Positions 45,277-53,361 of a stretch of 53,740 nucleotides of DNA are shown here, piece by piece. The first letter of the stretch is position 1, and every line of letters begins with the position of its first letter. Location: assembly GCA_002715965.1 (NCBI GenBank), contig PBAL01000097.1, positions 1 to 53,740 of the forward strand. The letters run 5' to 3'. This stretch comes from Verrucomicrobiales bacterium. Its GTDB lineage: Bacteria; Verrucomicrobiota; Verrucomicrobiia; Limisphaerales; JAYPXF01. The notes under the pieces are model-generated. The model saw only the letters and a program-made list of their open reading frames with translations, was not told where the DNA came from and did no database searches. Made by a program: the position numbers and the translations under genes.

Positions 45277-46179
45277 ATGATCGACTCAGAGATCGAAGTG
45301 AAGCCACGGGTAAAGAAACCCGAGTGGTTGAAGTTGCCCCTGCCCACAGCTCCGGCGTTTAATGAAACGCGGACGATGTTGGAGGATTTGCGGCTGCATA
45401 CGGTTTGTGAAAGCGCGAAGTGTCCGAATCACTGGGAATGTTGGAGCAAGGGGACGGCGACGTTTATGATCGGGGGGGATCGGTGCACGCGGGCGTGTCG
45501 CTTCTGTGCAGTGTCGACGCTCCGGCCCAAACCCTTGGAAGCAGATGAGCCGGAACGCGTTGCGGAGGCGACGAAGCGGATGGGCTTGAAGCATGTGGTG
45601 ATTACCGCGGTGGCACGGGATGATCTGGATGACGGCGCGTCGGAACATTGGCGGAGAACGATCGAGGCAGTTCGACGCGAGAATCCCGGAATAGTGATCG
45701 AGGTACTGACGCCGGATTTCAATGATCGGGATGAACAAATCGATCTGGTGCTTTCCGCACGACCTGAGATTTTCAATCACAACTTGGAGACCGTGAAACG
45801 CTTGTCTCCACGGGTGCGCCATCGGGCAAAGTACGAACGTTCCCTGGCAGTGCTTGGCAAGGTGAAGCAGCGAATGGGAGATGCGATCTACACCAAATCG
45901 GGAATGATGCTAGGACTTGGCGAATCGGAGACGGAGCTATTCGCTGCAATGGAGGACCTTAGGAAGTCAAACTGCGATATCCTGACTTTGGGGCAGTACC
46001 TCCAACCCACACGAGAGCATCTGCCGGTGGCAGAATACGTTACACCTGAGAAGTTCTCGGAATTTAAACGCGTGGCTGAAGGGTTGGGATTCGTGCATGT
46101 GGCGAGCGGGCCGATGGTTCGCAGTTCATATCACGCCGAGGAATTCTCTCCTTTGACTCAACAGGCCAAGGCAGGTTGA
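45277..46179 (+). CDS. lipA: Lipoyl synthase
   Basis: A 300-residue radical-SAM enzyme with both iron-sulfur sites: the auxiliary cluster C44-x4-C49-x5-C55 (CESAKCPNHWEC) and the SAM cluster C70-x3-C74-x2-C77 (CTRACRFC). The C-terminal RSSYHAEE provides the conserved Ser ligand. It inserts two sulfur atoms into protein-bound octanoyl groups to make lipoate. Its stop overlaps the TTG start proposed for mutY. Confidence 0.97.
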   Translation: MIDSEIEVKPRVKKPEWLKLPLPTAPAFNETRTMLEDLRLHTVCESAKCPNHWECWSKGTATFMIGGDRCTRACRFCAVSTLRPKPLEADEPERVAEATKRMGLKHVVITAVARDDLDDGASEHWRRTIEAVRRENPGIVIEVLTPDFNDRDEQIDLVLSARPEIFNHNLETVKRLSPRVRHRAKYERSLAVLGKVKQRMGDAIYTKSGMMLGLGESETELFAAMEDLRKSNCDILTLGQYLQPTREHLPVAEYVTPEKFSEFKRVAEGLGFVHVASGPMVRSSYHAEEFSPLTQQAKAG

Positions 46180-47291
46180 ACGTGGAACTGGACGGAGCCA
46201 GGGCGCATCGGATCAGCAAGAAAATCGTCGATTGGTTCATGGCCAATGCGCGCGACCTGCCGTGGCGCCACACCTTGGATCCGTACGCGATCTGGATCTC
46301 CGAAATCATGCTGCAACAGACGCAGGTGAAGACGGTCGTCCCCTATTGGAATCGTTGGATGAAGCGATTGCCAACCGTCGAGAAGCTCGCGCACGCACGA
46401 GAGACAACCGTGCTGAAATTATGGGAAGGACTGGGATATTACTCAAGGGTGCGCAATGCACAGCGCGCTGCCCGGAGAGTGGACGTCGATCTTGGAGGCA
46501 GTTTTCCAAACACCCGCGAATCAATCTCAAAACTTCCCGGAATTGGTCCATATACTTCCGGCGCGATTGCGAGCATCGCGTTCAACGAACCAGCGCCCAT
46601 CGTCGATGGGAACGTGATGCGTGTTTTGACGCGTTTGTTCGGAATGAACGGTGATCCGAAGGAGTCGGAAACGAACGAAAAACTATGGACGATCGCGAAA
46701 GTGCTGGTCGACGCGGCATCCAGCATCCGGAGATTCGATCCGCAATCGAACCTGTCCTTTTCCGGTCCCTGCTCGGCCCTGAACCAGGGCCTCATGGAAC
46801 TGGGAGCGACAATCTGCAAACCAAAGCAACCCGCCTGTAAACTCTGCCCGATGCGAGGAAACTGTATCGCACAACGCGATGGACTTACCGATCAAATCCC
46901 GGATATCGCCAAACGAGCTGCAACCACCAGGCGATACTTCTTTGCGTTTGTGCTACGGCGCGGCGAATCGGTGTTCGTCACCCAGCGAAACCCTGGAAAC
47001 GTGAATGCAGGATTCTGGGAATTCCCGAATGTGGAAGTGAGATCGCTGGACTTGAAATCCGAGAAGATTCTGAAAACTGAACTGGGCATTCGCGTGAATG
47101 AACTCCAGTTGCTGGGCGACGTTCGACATTCCATCACGCGATATCGAATTCAGCAGCGCGTTTTTGCGGGTGATGCGATTGGTAAAATCAGGAAAGAAGG
47201 TGTGTGGTGCTCGCTGGATGAATTAACCGAACGCCCAGTTGTGAGCGCACACAGAAAGCTACTTGGCAAACTGGCGGCCAACCGAGGTTAA
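46176..47291 (+). CDS. mutY: A/G-specific adenine DNA glycosylase MutY
   Basis: A 371-residue protein. The start is TTG at 46176 or GTG at 46182; no ATG is available nearby. Catalytic Glu 43 (SEIMLQQTQV), the helix-hairpin-helix LPGIGPYTSGAIASIAF, catalytic Asp 144 (VDGNVMRV) and the [4Fe-4S] ligands C214-x6-C221-x2-C224-x5-C230 are present. The C-terminal NUDIX-like domain (FAFVLRRGESVFVTQRNPGN, GFWEFPNVEV) recognises 8-oxoguanine. It removes adenine mispaired with 8-oxoG. It is translationally coupled to lipA. Confidence 0.95.
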   Translation: MNVELDGARAHRISKKIVDWFMANARDLPWRHTLDPYAIWISEIMLQQTQVKTVVPYWNRWMKRLPTVEKLAHARETTVLKLWEGLGYYSRVRNAQRAARRVDVDLGGSFPNTRESISKLPGIGPYTSGAIASIAFNEPAPIVDGNVMRVLTRLFGMNGDPKESETNEKLWTIAKVLVDAASSIRRFDPQSNLSFSGPCSALNQGLMELGATICKPKQPACKLCPMRGNCIAQRDGLTDQIPDIAKRAATTRRYFFAFVLRRGESVFVTQRNPGNVNAGFWEFPNVEVRSLDLKSEKILKTELGIRVNELQLLGDVRHSITRYRIQQRVFAGDAIGKIRKEGVWCSLDELTERPVVSAHRKLLGKLAANRG

Positions 47292-47586
47292 GAGTCCAAT
47301 CCACAGAACAGGATATCAGCGATATCGCCCGACCAGGGATGGCGCCGCTGATAGGCGCATCCGACGCCGGCGGCAATCCGTGCGGGTCAGGCGTCGAAGT
47401 GTCCACGGGAAAACAAGTTGTGCTCCCTGGACGAGGCGGCTTTTACCAAGACCGAGTTTTCCTTAAAGACGCAACGATGCTGATGTCATCCTTTTTGAGT
47501 CAACGACCTTCATCTCTCGATTATCGCTTTCCCGCCTCGGTGTCATTTTTTATGAGGCAACAGGCTCTACCGCATCTAAAGTATTT

Positions 47587-48117
47587 GTGTTTCGAGAGTT
47601 TTTCGAATTGGTGGAAGCCAAGTTTTCTCTGGAAATGTTGGATGACATCATCGAGGAATCAAATCTACCATCCGGCGGCGTCTACTCTTCCGCCGGCACA
47701 TACGACCACCAAGAGATAGTGACGGTGCTCGTGAAGCTCAGTGAACGGACCGGAATCTCAGTCCCGGACCTGCTGAAGACCTTTGGCGAGCACCTGATCC
47801 CGGTGTTTCAGGGGAAGTTTCCGGCGTTTTTCGATGAGCATACGGAACCGTTGACTTTTCTGGAAAGCGTTGACGGGTATGTGCATATCGAGGTGCGCAA
47901 GTTGTATCCGGACGCCGAGCTGCCGCGTTTTTTCTGCAGCCGCAAGGACTCGCACAACTTGGACATGGACTACTACTCCAGTCGCCACCTCGAAGATCTG
48001 GCAGAGGGGCTGATCTCCGGGGCGTTGAATTACTTTGGAGCGGCCGGCGAGATCACCCGCTCCGAAGTGGAGCAGGACGGAATGCGCGGAACTCGGTTCA
48101 GCATCCGTCTGCACTGA
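47587..48117 (+). CDS. H-NOX haem-NO/O2-binding sensor protein
   Basis: A 176-residue H-NOX domain from a GTG at 47587. The usual N-terminal residues before VFREFF have no ATG, so GTG is the best start. Family features: REFFELVEAKFSLEMLDDII, SAGTYDHQEIVTVLVKLSER, GKFPAFFDE, the proximal haem ligand His 100 in GYVHIEVRKLYPDAELP, and the Y129-x-S131-x-R133 motif that holds the haem propionates (YYSSRH). H-NOX proteins bind NO (some O2) and regulate a partner. The partner here is evidently the nucleotidyl cyclase beginning 6 bp after its stop. Cytoplasmic. Confidence 0.92.
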   Translation: MFREFFELVEAKFSLEMLDDIIEESNLPSGGVYSSAGTYDHQEIVTVLVKLSERTGISVPDLLKTFGEHLIPVFQGKFPAFFDEHTEPLTFLESVDGYVHIEVRKLYPDAELPRFFCSRKDSHNLDMDYYSSRHLEDLAEGLISGALNYFGAAGEITRSEVEQDGMRGTRFSIRLH

Positions 48118-48123
48118 GCCGGA

Positions 48124-49065
48124 ATGGAAAATCGGGTCTCCAGCGGAGATGAGGATGAAGTCGGCGAGCTCAAGGCCCAAGTGGGGCGACTGACCCGCAA
48201 GATTGGTCGCCTGCAAGCCGGCTTGGACGAATTGGAGGGCATTGCTGAAGATCGCACCCGGGAGCTGTACGATGTGAACAACAAGTTGGCGCGCTTCATC
48301 CCGCCCCAGATCAGTCAAATGTTGGAGCAGAATGGCACCCAGGTGCTGGAAGCTGAGCGAAGATATCTGACCGTGGTGTTTGGGGATCTGCAAGGCTTTA
48401 CCGACGTCGCTGAAGTGATGGAATCCGAGCAGGTGACCAGCATGATCAACGACTACTTCGACGTGGTATTGGAGGAGGTTGCGGGGGCGTCCGGCCTGTT
48501 GGACAAGTTCATTGGCGATGGCTTCATGGCCTTCTGGGGAGCGCCGGAAACCGCTGGCAGGCAGGAGGATGCCAAAAGCGCCGCCCGGTTCGCCCTATCG
48601 CTGCAGAAGCACTTTGGGGAGCTGGTCGTCGGTTGGCGCAAGCAGGGGCTGGACCATGAGGTCAACCTGCGGCTGGGGATGCACAGCGGCTATTGCTCGG
48701 TGGGCAATTTTGGGTCGAGCCAGCGCCTGCAATACACGGCCATGGGCAATCCGGTGAATCTGGCAGCCCGCCTGGAGAGCGCGGCTGAAACGGGCACAGT
48801 TCTCACGTCGCGTGTTACCGCCACCATGATCTCCGGCTGGATCCCCGTTCAAGAAGCCGGCAAGATCCGTGTCAAAGGGATTAAGCACGCTGTTAGCACC
48901 TTTACTCTGAAGCCCGAGCAGCGGCAGGAAAGTGCGTTGGCGGATGATGACCAGGTCACCCAGTTTCTCGGGCGTTTGGAGGAGACCCAGCAACTCGATC
49001 CGGGAATTATAGCAAAGCTCCACGAGTTGGCCCGCAAAGAGTTGCCAAACCACGGGCAGGGTTGA
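48124..49065 (+). CDS. Coiled-coil class III adenylate/guanylate cyclase
   Basis: A 313-residue protein. A coiled coil (residues 12-50: LKAQVGRLTRKIGRLQAGLD) and the linker ARFIPPQISQML lead into a class III catalytic domain. Metal ligands Asp 88 (VVFGDLQGF) and Asp 132 (KFIGDGFMAFWG), the adenine-type Lys 128, and the transition-state residues Asn 212 and Arg 216 (VNLAAR) are all present. The second base-specificity position is Asn 209 (MGNPVN) where adenylate cyclases have Asp or Thr. Lys suggests ATP and cAMP, but specificity is uncertain. It has no sensor domain of its own and no membrane segment; the H-NOX gene 6 bp upstream supplies the likely sensor. Confidence 0.92.
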   Translation: MENRVSSGDEDEVGELKAQVGRLTRKIGRLQAGLDELEGIAEDRTRELYDVNNKLARFIPPQISQMLEQNGTQVLEAERRYLTVVFGDLQGFTDVAEVMESEQVTSMINDYFDVVLEEVAGASGLLDKFIGDGFMAFWGAPETAGRQEDAKSAARFALSLQKHFGELVVGWRKQGLDHEVNLRLGMHSGYCSVGNFGSSQRLQYTAMGNPVNLAARLESAAETGTVLTSRVTATMISGWIPVQEAGKIRVKGIKHAVSTFTLKPEQRQESALADDDQVTQFLGRLEETQQLDPGIIAKLHELARKELPNHGQG

Positions 49066-49276
49066 GCCACAGACGGACGGCTGCCGATCCGTTTACCGAC
49101 TGGTATCGAAACCATATTGCCATCAGAATTAATGGCTGCCCCTCACAATCAATCCCTCGTCCACAACTTTCGGACATAACTCTAACTTTTTACCGCCTTG
49201 ACGTCCTGCAATGGGAAAACAGCCTGACGCCGTTGGAGTTTTTCCAAGACAAGCACTTTTGCAACGCTTCATTCAA

Positions 49277-49530
49277 ATGAAAGGCATAGTATTCAACATT
49301 CTTGAAGAGGTCGTGGTAAGGGAGCTTGGGATCAGATGCTCGAAGAATCCGGGTGCGCCGGGATCTACACCTCGCTCGGCTCATATGACGATCAGGAACT
49401 CTTCGCTCCGGTTGGCGCGGCTTCCGAACTCATGGGCAAACCTGCCGGCGACTTGGTCCGCTGGTTTGGAGGGGAAATGATTCCGTTCTTCGTTCAACGG
49501 CATTCCAATCTCTTCGCGGGGAATCTCCGC
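49277..49530 (+). pseudogene. Decayed second H-NOX gene
   Basis: The ATG at 49277 opens a typical H-NOX N-terminus (MKGIVFNILEEVVVREL). Near 49319-49330 the coding moves to another frame: AWDQMLEESGCAGIYTSLGS, ELFAPVGAASELMGKPAGDL and RWFGGEMIPFFVQRHSNLFA follow. After about 49520 similarity stops, so the proximal-His region and the C-terminal half are missing or unrecognisable. A small deletion plus a later break are the simplest explanation. Its N-terminus differs from the intact H-NOX 1.7 kb upstream, so it is a separate paralogue rather than a fresh duplicate. Confidence 0.75.
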
Positions 49531-49940
49531 AACGGTCATTTCTCTTGGAGTGCACCAGATGTACGGGGACCAAAAGCTGGCGGAGGCGTTGGATATCTGC
49601 GGAGAAGCCGTCGCTCTTTCCTCCGACGATGAGCATGGCCGTCGCTACCTGTTCGGCACCTTGCCCATCGGTGAACTGATTGTGGCCCACGCCCGCACGG
49701 CGCTGCCATGGCTCGAATCGACCCGAAAGAAACTGCGGCCGGTGGAGAAGACTACGTTGTCACCAACCTGGCGACTCCCATCGCTTCTTCTGTCAGTGTT
49801 CATCATTGGGATTGCACCAACTCCCCTACTCAGGAAGCGATCTCCTTCCCAGCGAAACATTGACAGCCCGGATCGAACATCAGCAACGGTGTGCTGACGG
49901 CATTGAGGAAGCAATACGGCGTACCGCCCATTGAAAGATC
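49531..49940. other. Degenerate region after the broken H-NOX
   Basis: No intact gene is evident between the H-NOX remnant and the convergent aldolase gene. One plus-strand frame gives a plausible stretch (YGDQKLAEALDICGEAVALS, TLPIGELIVAHARTALPWLE) up to about 49740, which may be the remnant of a further domain, but I cannot assign it. The rest shows nothing. Confidence 0.4.
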
Positions 49941-50858
49941 TCACTTGGCCTTGAAGACGCGGCCGGTTTTGACGGCGTCGCGGACGTTGCCACCAGGTCC
50001 GCTGTCACTACCGACAGCGAGGAAACGAAAACCTTGGCTCAATCGCATCTCAACCTGGCTGCCTCCGCAAAGGGTACCGAGTGGAACATTTGCTTCCTTG
50101 GCGGCTTTGACGACATTTTGCATGGCGACCTCGACGGCAGGATCGCCAAGGGGGACGCCCAACGAGAAGGCGAGGTCGGAGGGCCCGATGAAGAGCCCGC
50201 CAATTCCGGGGACGGCTGCAATCTCACGGATGTTCTTGATGCTGGCCTTGGTTTCTATCATGAGCCAGAGCGCGATTTCGCCCTGCGGATCAAGGGGCCA
50301 GACGTCGGCACGCCTGGCGTATTCTGTTCCGGACAGACCCCAGTATCGGGCGGCCCAACCATAGCCGACTCCGCGCTTGCCTTGGGGCTCGAAGTCGGGG
50401 GCATCCTTGAGTTGCGGAAAACGCGCGGCAGCAACCATGGCGCGGGCGTCTTCGGCGGTGTCGATGTGCGGGACGACCAGACCAACCGGGCCAAGGTCGA
50501 GAACCTGCTTGAGGATGAACTGAAGTTGTTCGCGACCATTGCCGGGCACGCGGATGAAGGGGGCGGTTCGTTGCTGGAGCCCGTTCTTCAGCACGTCGCG
50601 CTTGTTGATCATGCCGAGGAGATAGCCCTCGAGTTTGGTGAGGTCGTACGGTGTGTGTTCAAGATCGACGATGACAAAGTCCAAACCGCTGCTCGCCATA
50701 TTCGCGCCATTGCGGACCGAGATCTTTGAAGAGAACACCCCGAAGGCCGGTTTGCCCTGCTCCATGAGTTGGATGTACTTGTTGATGCGCGCGGGCTTGT
50801 CCTGGGCTGGAAGCTGCAGGGCGAAGGCGAGAAGAAGGAGTTGAGTCAGTGTTTTCAT
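49941..50858 (-). CDS. Exported HpcH/HpaI-family aldolase
   Basis: A 305-residue protein with a signal peptide (MKTLTQLLLLAFALQLPAQ), which is unusual for this cytoplasmic enzyme family. The TIM-barrel motifs are complete: GLDFVIVDLEHTPYD (catalytic His), FIRVPGNG (Arg), MIETKAS (metal Glu) and GLFIGPSDLAFSLG (metal Asp). HpaI enzymes perform reversible class II aldol cleavage of 2-keto-3-deoxy-type acids to pyruvate and an aldehyde. Its ATG overlaps the stop of the propeller-cytochrome gene by 4 bp, so the two are coupled; both products probably act in the periplasm. Confidence 0.87.
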   Translation of the reverse strand: MKTLTQLLLLAFALQLPAQDKPARINKYIQLMEQGKPAFGVFSSKISVRNGANMASSGLDFVIVDLEHTPYDLTKLEGYLLGMINKRDVLKNGLQQRTAPFIRVPGNGREQLQFILKQVLDLGPVGLVVPHIDTAEDARAMVAAARFPQLKDAPDFEPQGKRGVGYGWAARYWGLSGTEYARRADVWPLDPQGEIALWLMIETKASIKNIREIAAVPGIGGLFIGPSDLAFSLGVPLGDPAVEVAMQNVVKAAKEANVPLGTLCGGSQVEMRLSQGFRFLAVGSDSGPGGNVRDAVKTGRVFKAK

Positions 50859-52750
50859 TTTGATTTGGGTTCGTCGAATGCGGCGCGGATGTAGGCAAGA
50901 ACGTCTCGGATCTGGGTGGGTTTGAGGGCGCCTCCGAAAGCGGGCATGGGCTTTGCTTCGGCGCCGTTGGTGATGATGTGCAGGAGCTGTTTGTCAGTCT
51001 TGGCCAGCGGAGCTTCGGGGCCGCGCTGGCGGAAGTTGGCTGCAGGTTGGGCGGCTCCGGGCGGTCCGCCTCCACTGCCGTCGGCCTGGTGACAGATGAC
51101 GCAGAACGCGCCGTAGACCAGGCGGCCAGCTTCCGGGTTGGGACCGGTGTCGATTTGCTTCCCAGAAAGTAACGGCTCCGACCTGGGGCCGGTAAAGGTG
51201 CGGCCACTCAGCATCCGCGTGAGGGTGTAAAAGGCGAGCGGGTTTTCCAGTTTCTTGCCGATGGCGGATGTGAGTTCCAACGGTTCGATTTCGTAGACGT
51301 AGCCGGGTTCAAGCTGGGCGAGTTTCAGTTCGACCGAACGGCCATCCGCGGAGGGTCGGATAGATCTGATCTCGCATTTTGATTCGTCGACGCGGGGGCT
51401 TCCATTGGACAGATAGAGATAGCGGAAGCGATTGATGCGCCAAGTCTTCGGATTGGCGAGTTGTCGCCCGCCCATCGCAGTGGTGAACATAATGCGGAAA
51501 CCGTCACCCGTAAGCTGGATCTTCTTCATCTCAACCGGTTGCTTGCCACTCCAGACAATGCGTTGGAGTCCATCGCCCTTGCCCCAACCGCGGGTGGTCT
51601 GGCCGACGTAGAGACTGCCGTCGGGCGCGAAACTCATGCGCATGTTTCCAAAGCGCAGCGGCGTGCCCTTGCGGGGCGGGATGTCGCGGAAATATTTCAG
51701 GCCCTGCTTGCCTGCGGGGATGGTGAGGTTGTCGCGGCCCCGGTTGGCTTGGATGGCTTTCAGTCCAACGGCGTCGCGGATGAAGGGGAAGGCCGCGCCT
51801 TGGTATTCACCGGCGACTTTTTCGAGAAAGACGCGGCTGATGAGTTTGGTGAAGTCGCCGATGAACACCTGTCCAGCAAAGGGACCGAACTTCCCGCCGG
51901 TGGTATCCCAGACCGGTTCACCGGGACTGCCGCCGAGCGAGCCGTGCGGCAATGCCACGGCTTCGGGTGTGCGCAGTTTGGTGAGCGTTTTGAGATCAAC
52001 CGGGCCCTTGTAATCCTTGCGCCATTTGAAAGATGCGGCGTGTCCGTAAAAGCGTCCCGGCTGTACATGGATCAAAGAACTAGTGGCGATGTAGTCTCCC
52101 TGTTGATCGGTGACAAAAACATCCCCTCCGGGGCTGATGCCAATCCCGGCCGGAGCGCGAAAGCCGCTGGCGATCGGAGTCATCAGACCGTCGGGTGAAA
52201 CACGCAAGACCCAGCCCTGATAACGACCCGGCGATGGCTTCCGTTCCCCGTGGACCTTTACCATGTTCAACGGCTCGCGCGGATACAGCGTGTTGATGGA
52301 GCCGGCGACGTCGGGAAGGCTGGTGGAGAGGTAGAAGTCTCCCTGCGCATCACGAGGCAGGCCGTAGGTGAATTCGTGCCAGTTGTCGGTGGCGCACCAG
52401 TCGTCGTTGATCGTCTCGTAGTGGTCGGCCAAACCGTCGCCATCGCTGTCGCGCACGCGGGTGAGTTCAGGGCGTTGGGTGACCAGGATGTCGCTCTCAG
52501 AAACAGCGAAAACACCAAGTGGTTCATGCAGACCGAAGGCAAAGCGTCGCCACGGCCCCCTGACCGGATCGGGTGTGATCCAGATCTCGCCGTGCCGATT
52601 CACCGCCACGAAACTTCCGCCAGGCGTGAACGTGACCCCCGAAATCTCGGGGGACATCCCTTTGGGTAATGCGATCTCCTCAATATCGTAGGTATTCGCA
52701 CCCGCGAGGAGCGGCGCGCAGATCAAGAGCATGGGGAGAAAGCGAGGCAT
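50855..52750 (-). CDS. Exported propeller-cytochrome c protein (PVC type)
   Basis: About 631 residues from the ATG at 52750, chosen because it opens on the signal peptide MPRFLPMLLICAPLLAGA. A six-bladed-type propeller covers about residues 25-400 (ISGVTFTPGGSFVAVNRHGE, VRDSDGDGLADHYET, GWVLRVSPDGLMTPIASGFR). A beta domain and then a C-terminal cytochrome c domain follow (GAFCVICHQADGSGG, with Met in KPMPAFGG as likely sixth ligand). The fold suggests periplasmic oxidation of a sugar or similar compound with electrons passed to haem c. It follows the unknown exported gene by 2 bp and overlaps the aldolase start. Confidence 0.88.
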   Translation of the reverse strand: MPRFLPMLLICAPLLAGANTYDIEEIALPKGMSPEISGVTFTPGGSFVAVNRHGEIWITPDPVRGPWRRFAFGLHEPLGVFAVSESDILVTQRPELTRVRDSDGDGLADHYETINDDWCATDNWHEFTYGLPRDAQGDFYLSTSLPDVAGSINTLYPREPLNMVKVHGERKPSPGRYQGWVLRVSPDGLMTPIASGFRAPAGIGISPGGDVFVTDQQGDYIATSSLIHVQPGRFYGHAASFKWRKDYKGPVDLKTLTKLRTPEAVALPHGSLGGSPGEPVWDTTGGKFGPFAGQVFIGDFTKLISRVFLEKVAGEYQGAAFPFIRDAVGLKAIQANRGRDNLTIPAGKQGLKYFRDIPPRKGTPLRFGNMRMSFAPDGSLYVGQTTRGWGKGDGLQRIVWSGKQPVEMKKIQLTGDGFRIMFTTAMGGRQLANPKTWRINRFRYLYLSNGSPRVDESKCEIRSIRPSADGRSVELKLAQLEPGYVYEIEPLELTSAIGKKLENPLAFYTLTRMLSGRTFTGPRSEPLLSGKQIDTGPNPEAGRLVYGAFCVICHQADGSGGGPPGAAQPAANFRQRGPEAPLAKTDKQLLHIITNGAEAKPMPAFGGALKPTQIRDVLAYIRAAFDEPKSK

Positions 52751-52752
52751 GA

Positions 52753-53346
52753 TCAGCGGGGAGTGATGACCATCCTGACGATCGCGCCGGCTTCGAACTG
52801 CCATTGGCCGGGCTTGACTTCGCGACCGCCGTGAACGGTCACCTCTGCAGCTCGTTGGTTTTCCAGTGAGAAGAAGGCCTGATTTGGAAGCTTCAATTCG
52901 CGTACGAGACCGCGTCCGTCCTTGGTGGCTCGCAAGGTCTCCGTCACCAACTGTCCCCCGAGCGCGAATTCGAACACGATTCCATCCTTCAAGTAGCGAT
53001 AGCCCTTGAATCGAGGCCGAGGCCCCTCCTTCCCGAGTCGCAGAGGAAATTGCCTCGTTTCTCGGTAGAACTCCTTGCCGACGATCTTGGCGAAATTGTT
53101 AATCTTGGCCAGGCGAGTTGGCGAGAGGTCGATACCGCCATTCCAAATCCGATTTACTCCGCCACGCAAGGGGTCGTAGCAAAGAGCCAGTCTTGATGAC
53201 AGTTCCACCACGAAAGCCGACGGCCCCGATTCCGGCATGAAGGTGCGGAACACACGGGGATACGCGCCGGATTCACCAGCCGGCGAATTGCCCGGCAGGA
53301 ATGCGAGCAGGACAACGGCAACCCAGTGGCGCAGAAAAATCACCAC
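52753..53346 (-). CDS. Exported protein of unknown function preceding the propeller-cytochrome
   Basis: About 198 residues if started at the GTG codons at 53346/53343, which open on a signal peptide (VIFLRHWVAVVLLAFLPG). An upstream ATG at 53394 also exists but lies within the remnant of the opposite-strand gene. The mature part (FVVELSSRLALCYDPLRGGV, NRIWNGGIDLSPTR, KGYRYLKDGIVFEFALGGQL) resembles a domain often fused to or next to propeller-cytochrome proteins in Verrucomicrobiota and Planctomycetota; I know no name for it. It is the first gene of the three-gene operon, 2 bp before the propeller-cytochrome gene. Confidence 0.7.
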   Translation of the reverse strand: MVIFLRHWVAVVLLAFLPGNSPAGESGAYPRVFRTFMPESGPSAFVVELSSRLALCYDPLRGGVNRIWNGGIDLSPTRLAKINNFAKIVGKEFYRETRQFPLRLGKEGPRPRFKGYRYLKDGIVFEFALGGQLVTETLRATKDGRGLVRELKLPNQAFFSLENQRAAEVTVHGGREVKPGQWQFEAGAIVRMVITPR

Positions 53347-53361
53347 CGAAGTTGGCCGCCA

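Noticed and set aside
47292..47586. Upstream extension of the H-NOX gene
   Set aside because: The frame is open from 47467 but has no ATG and no protein-like sequence before the GTG at 47587.
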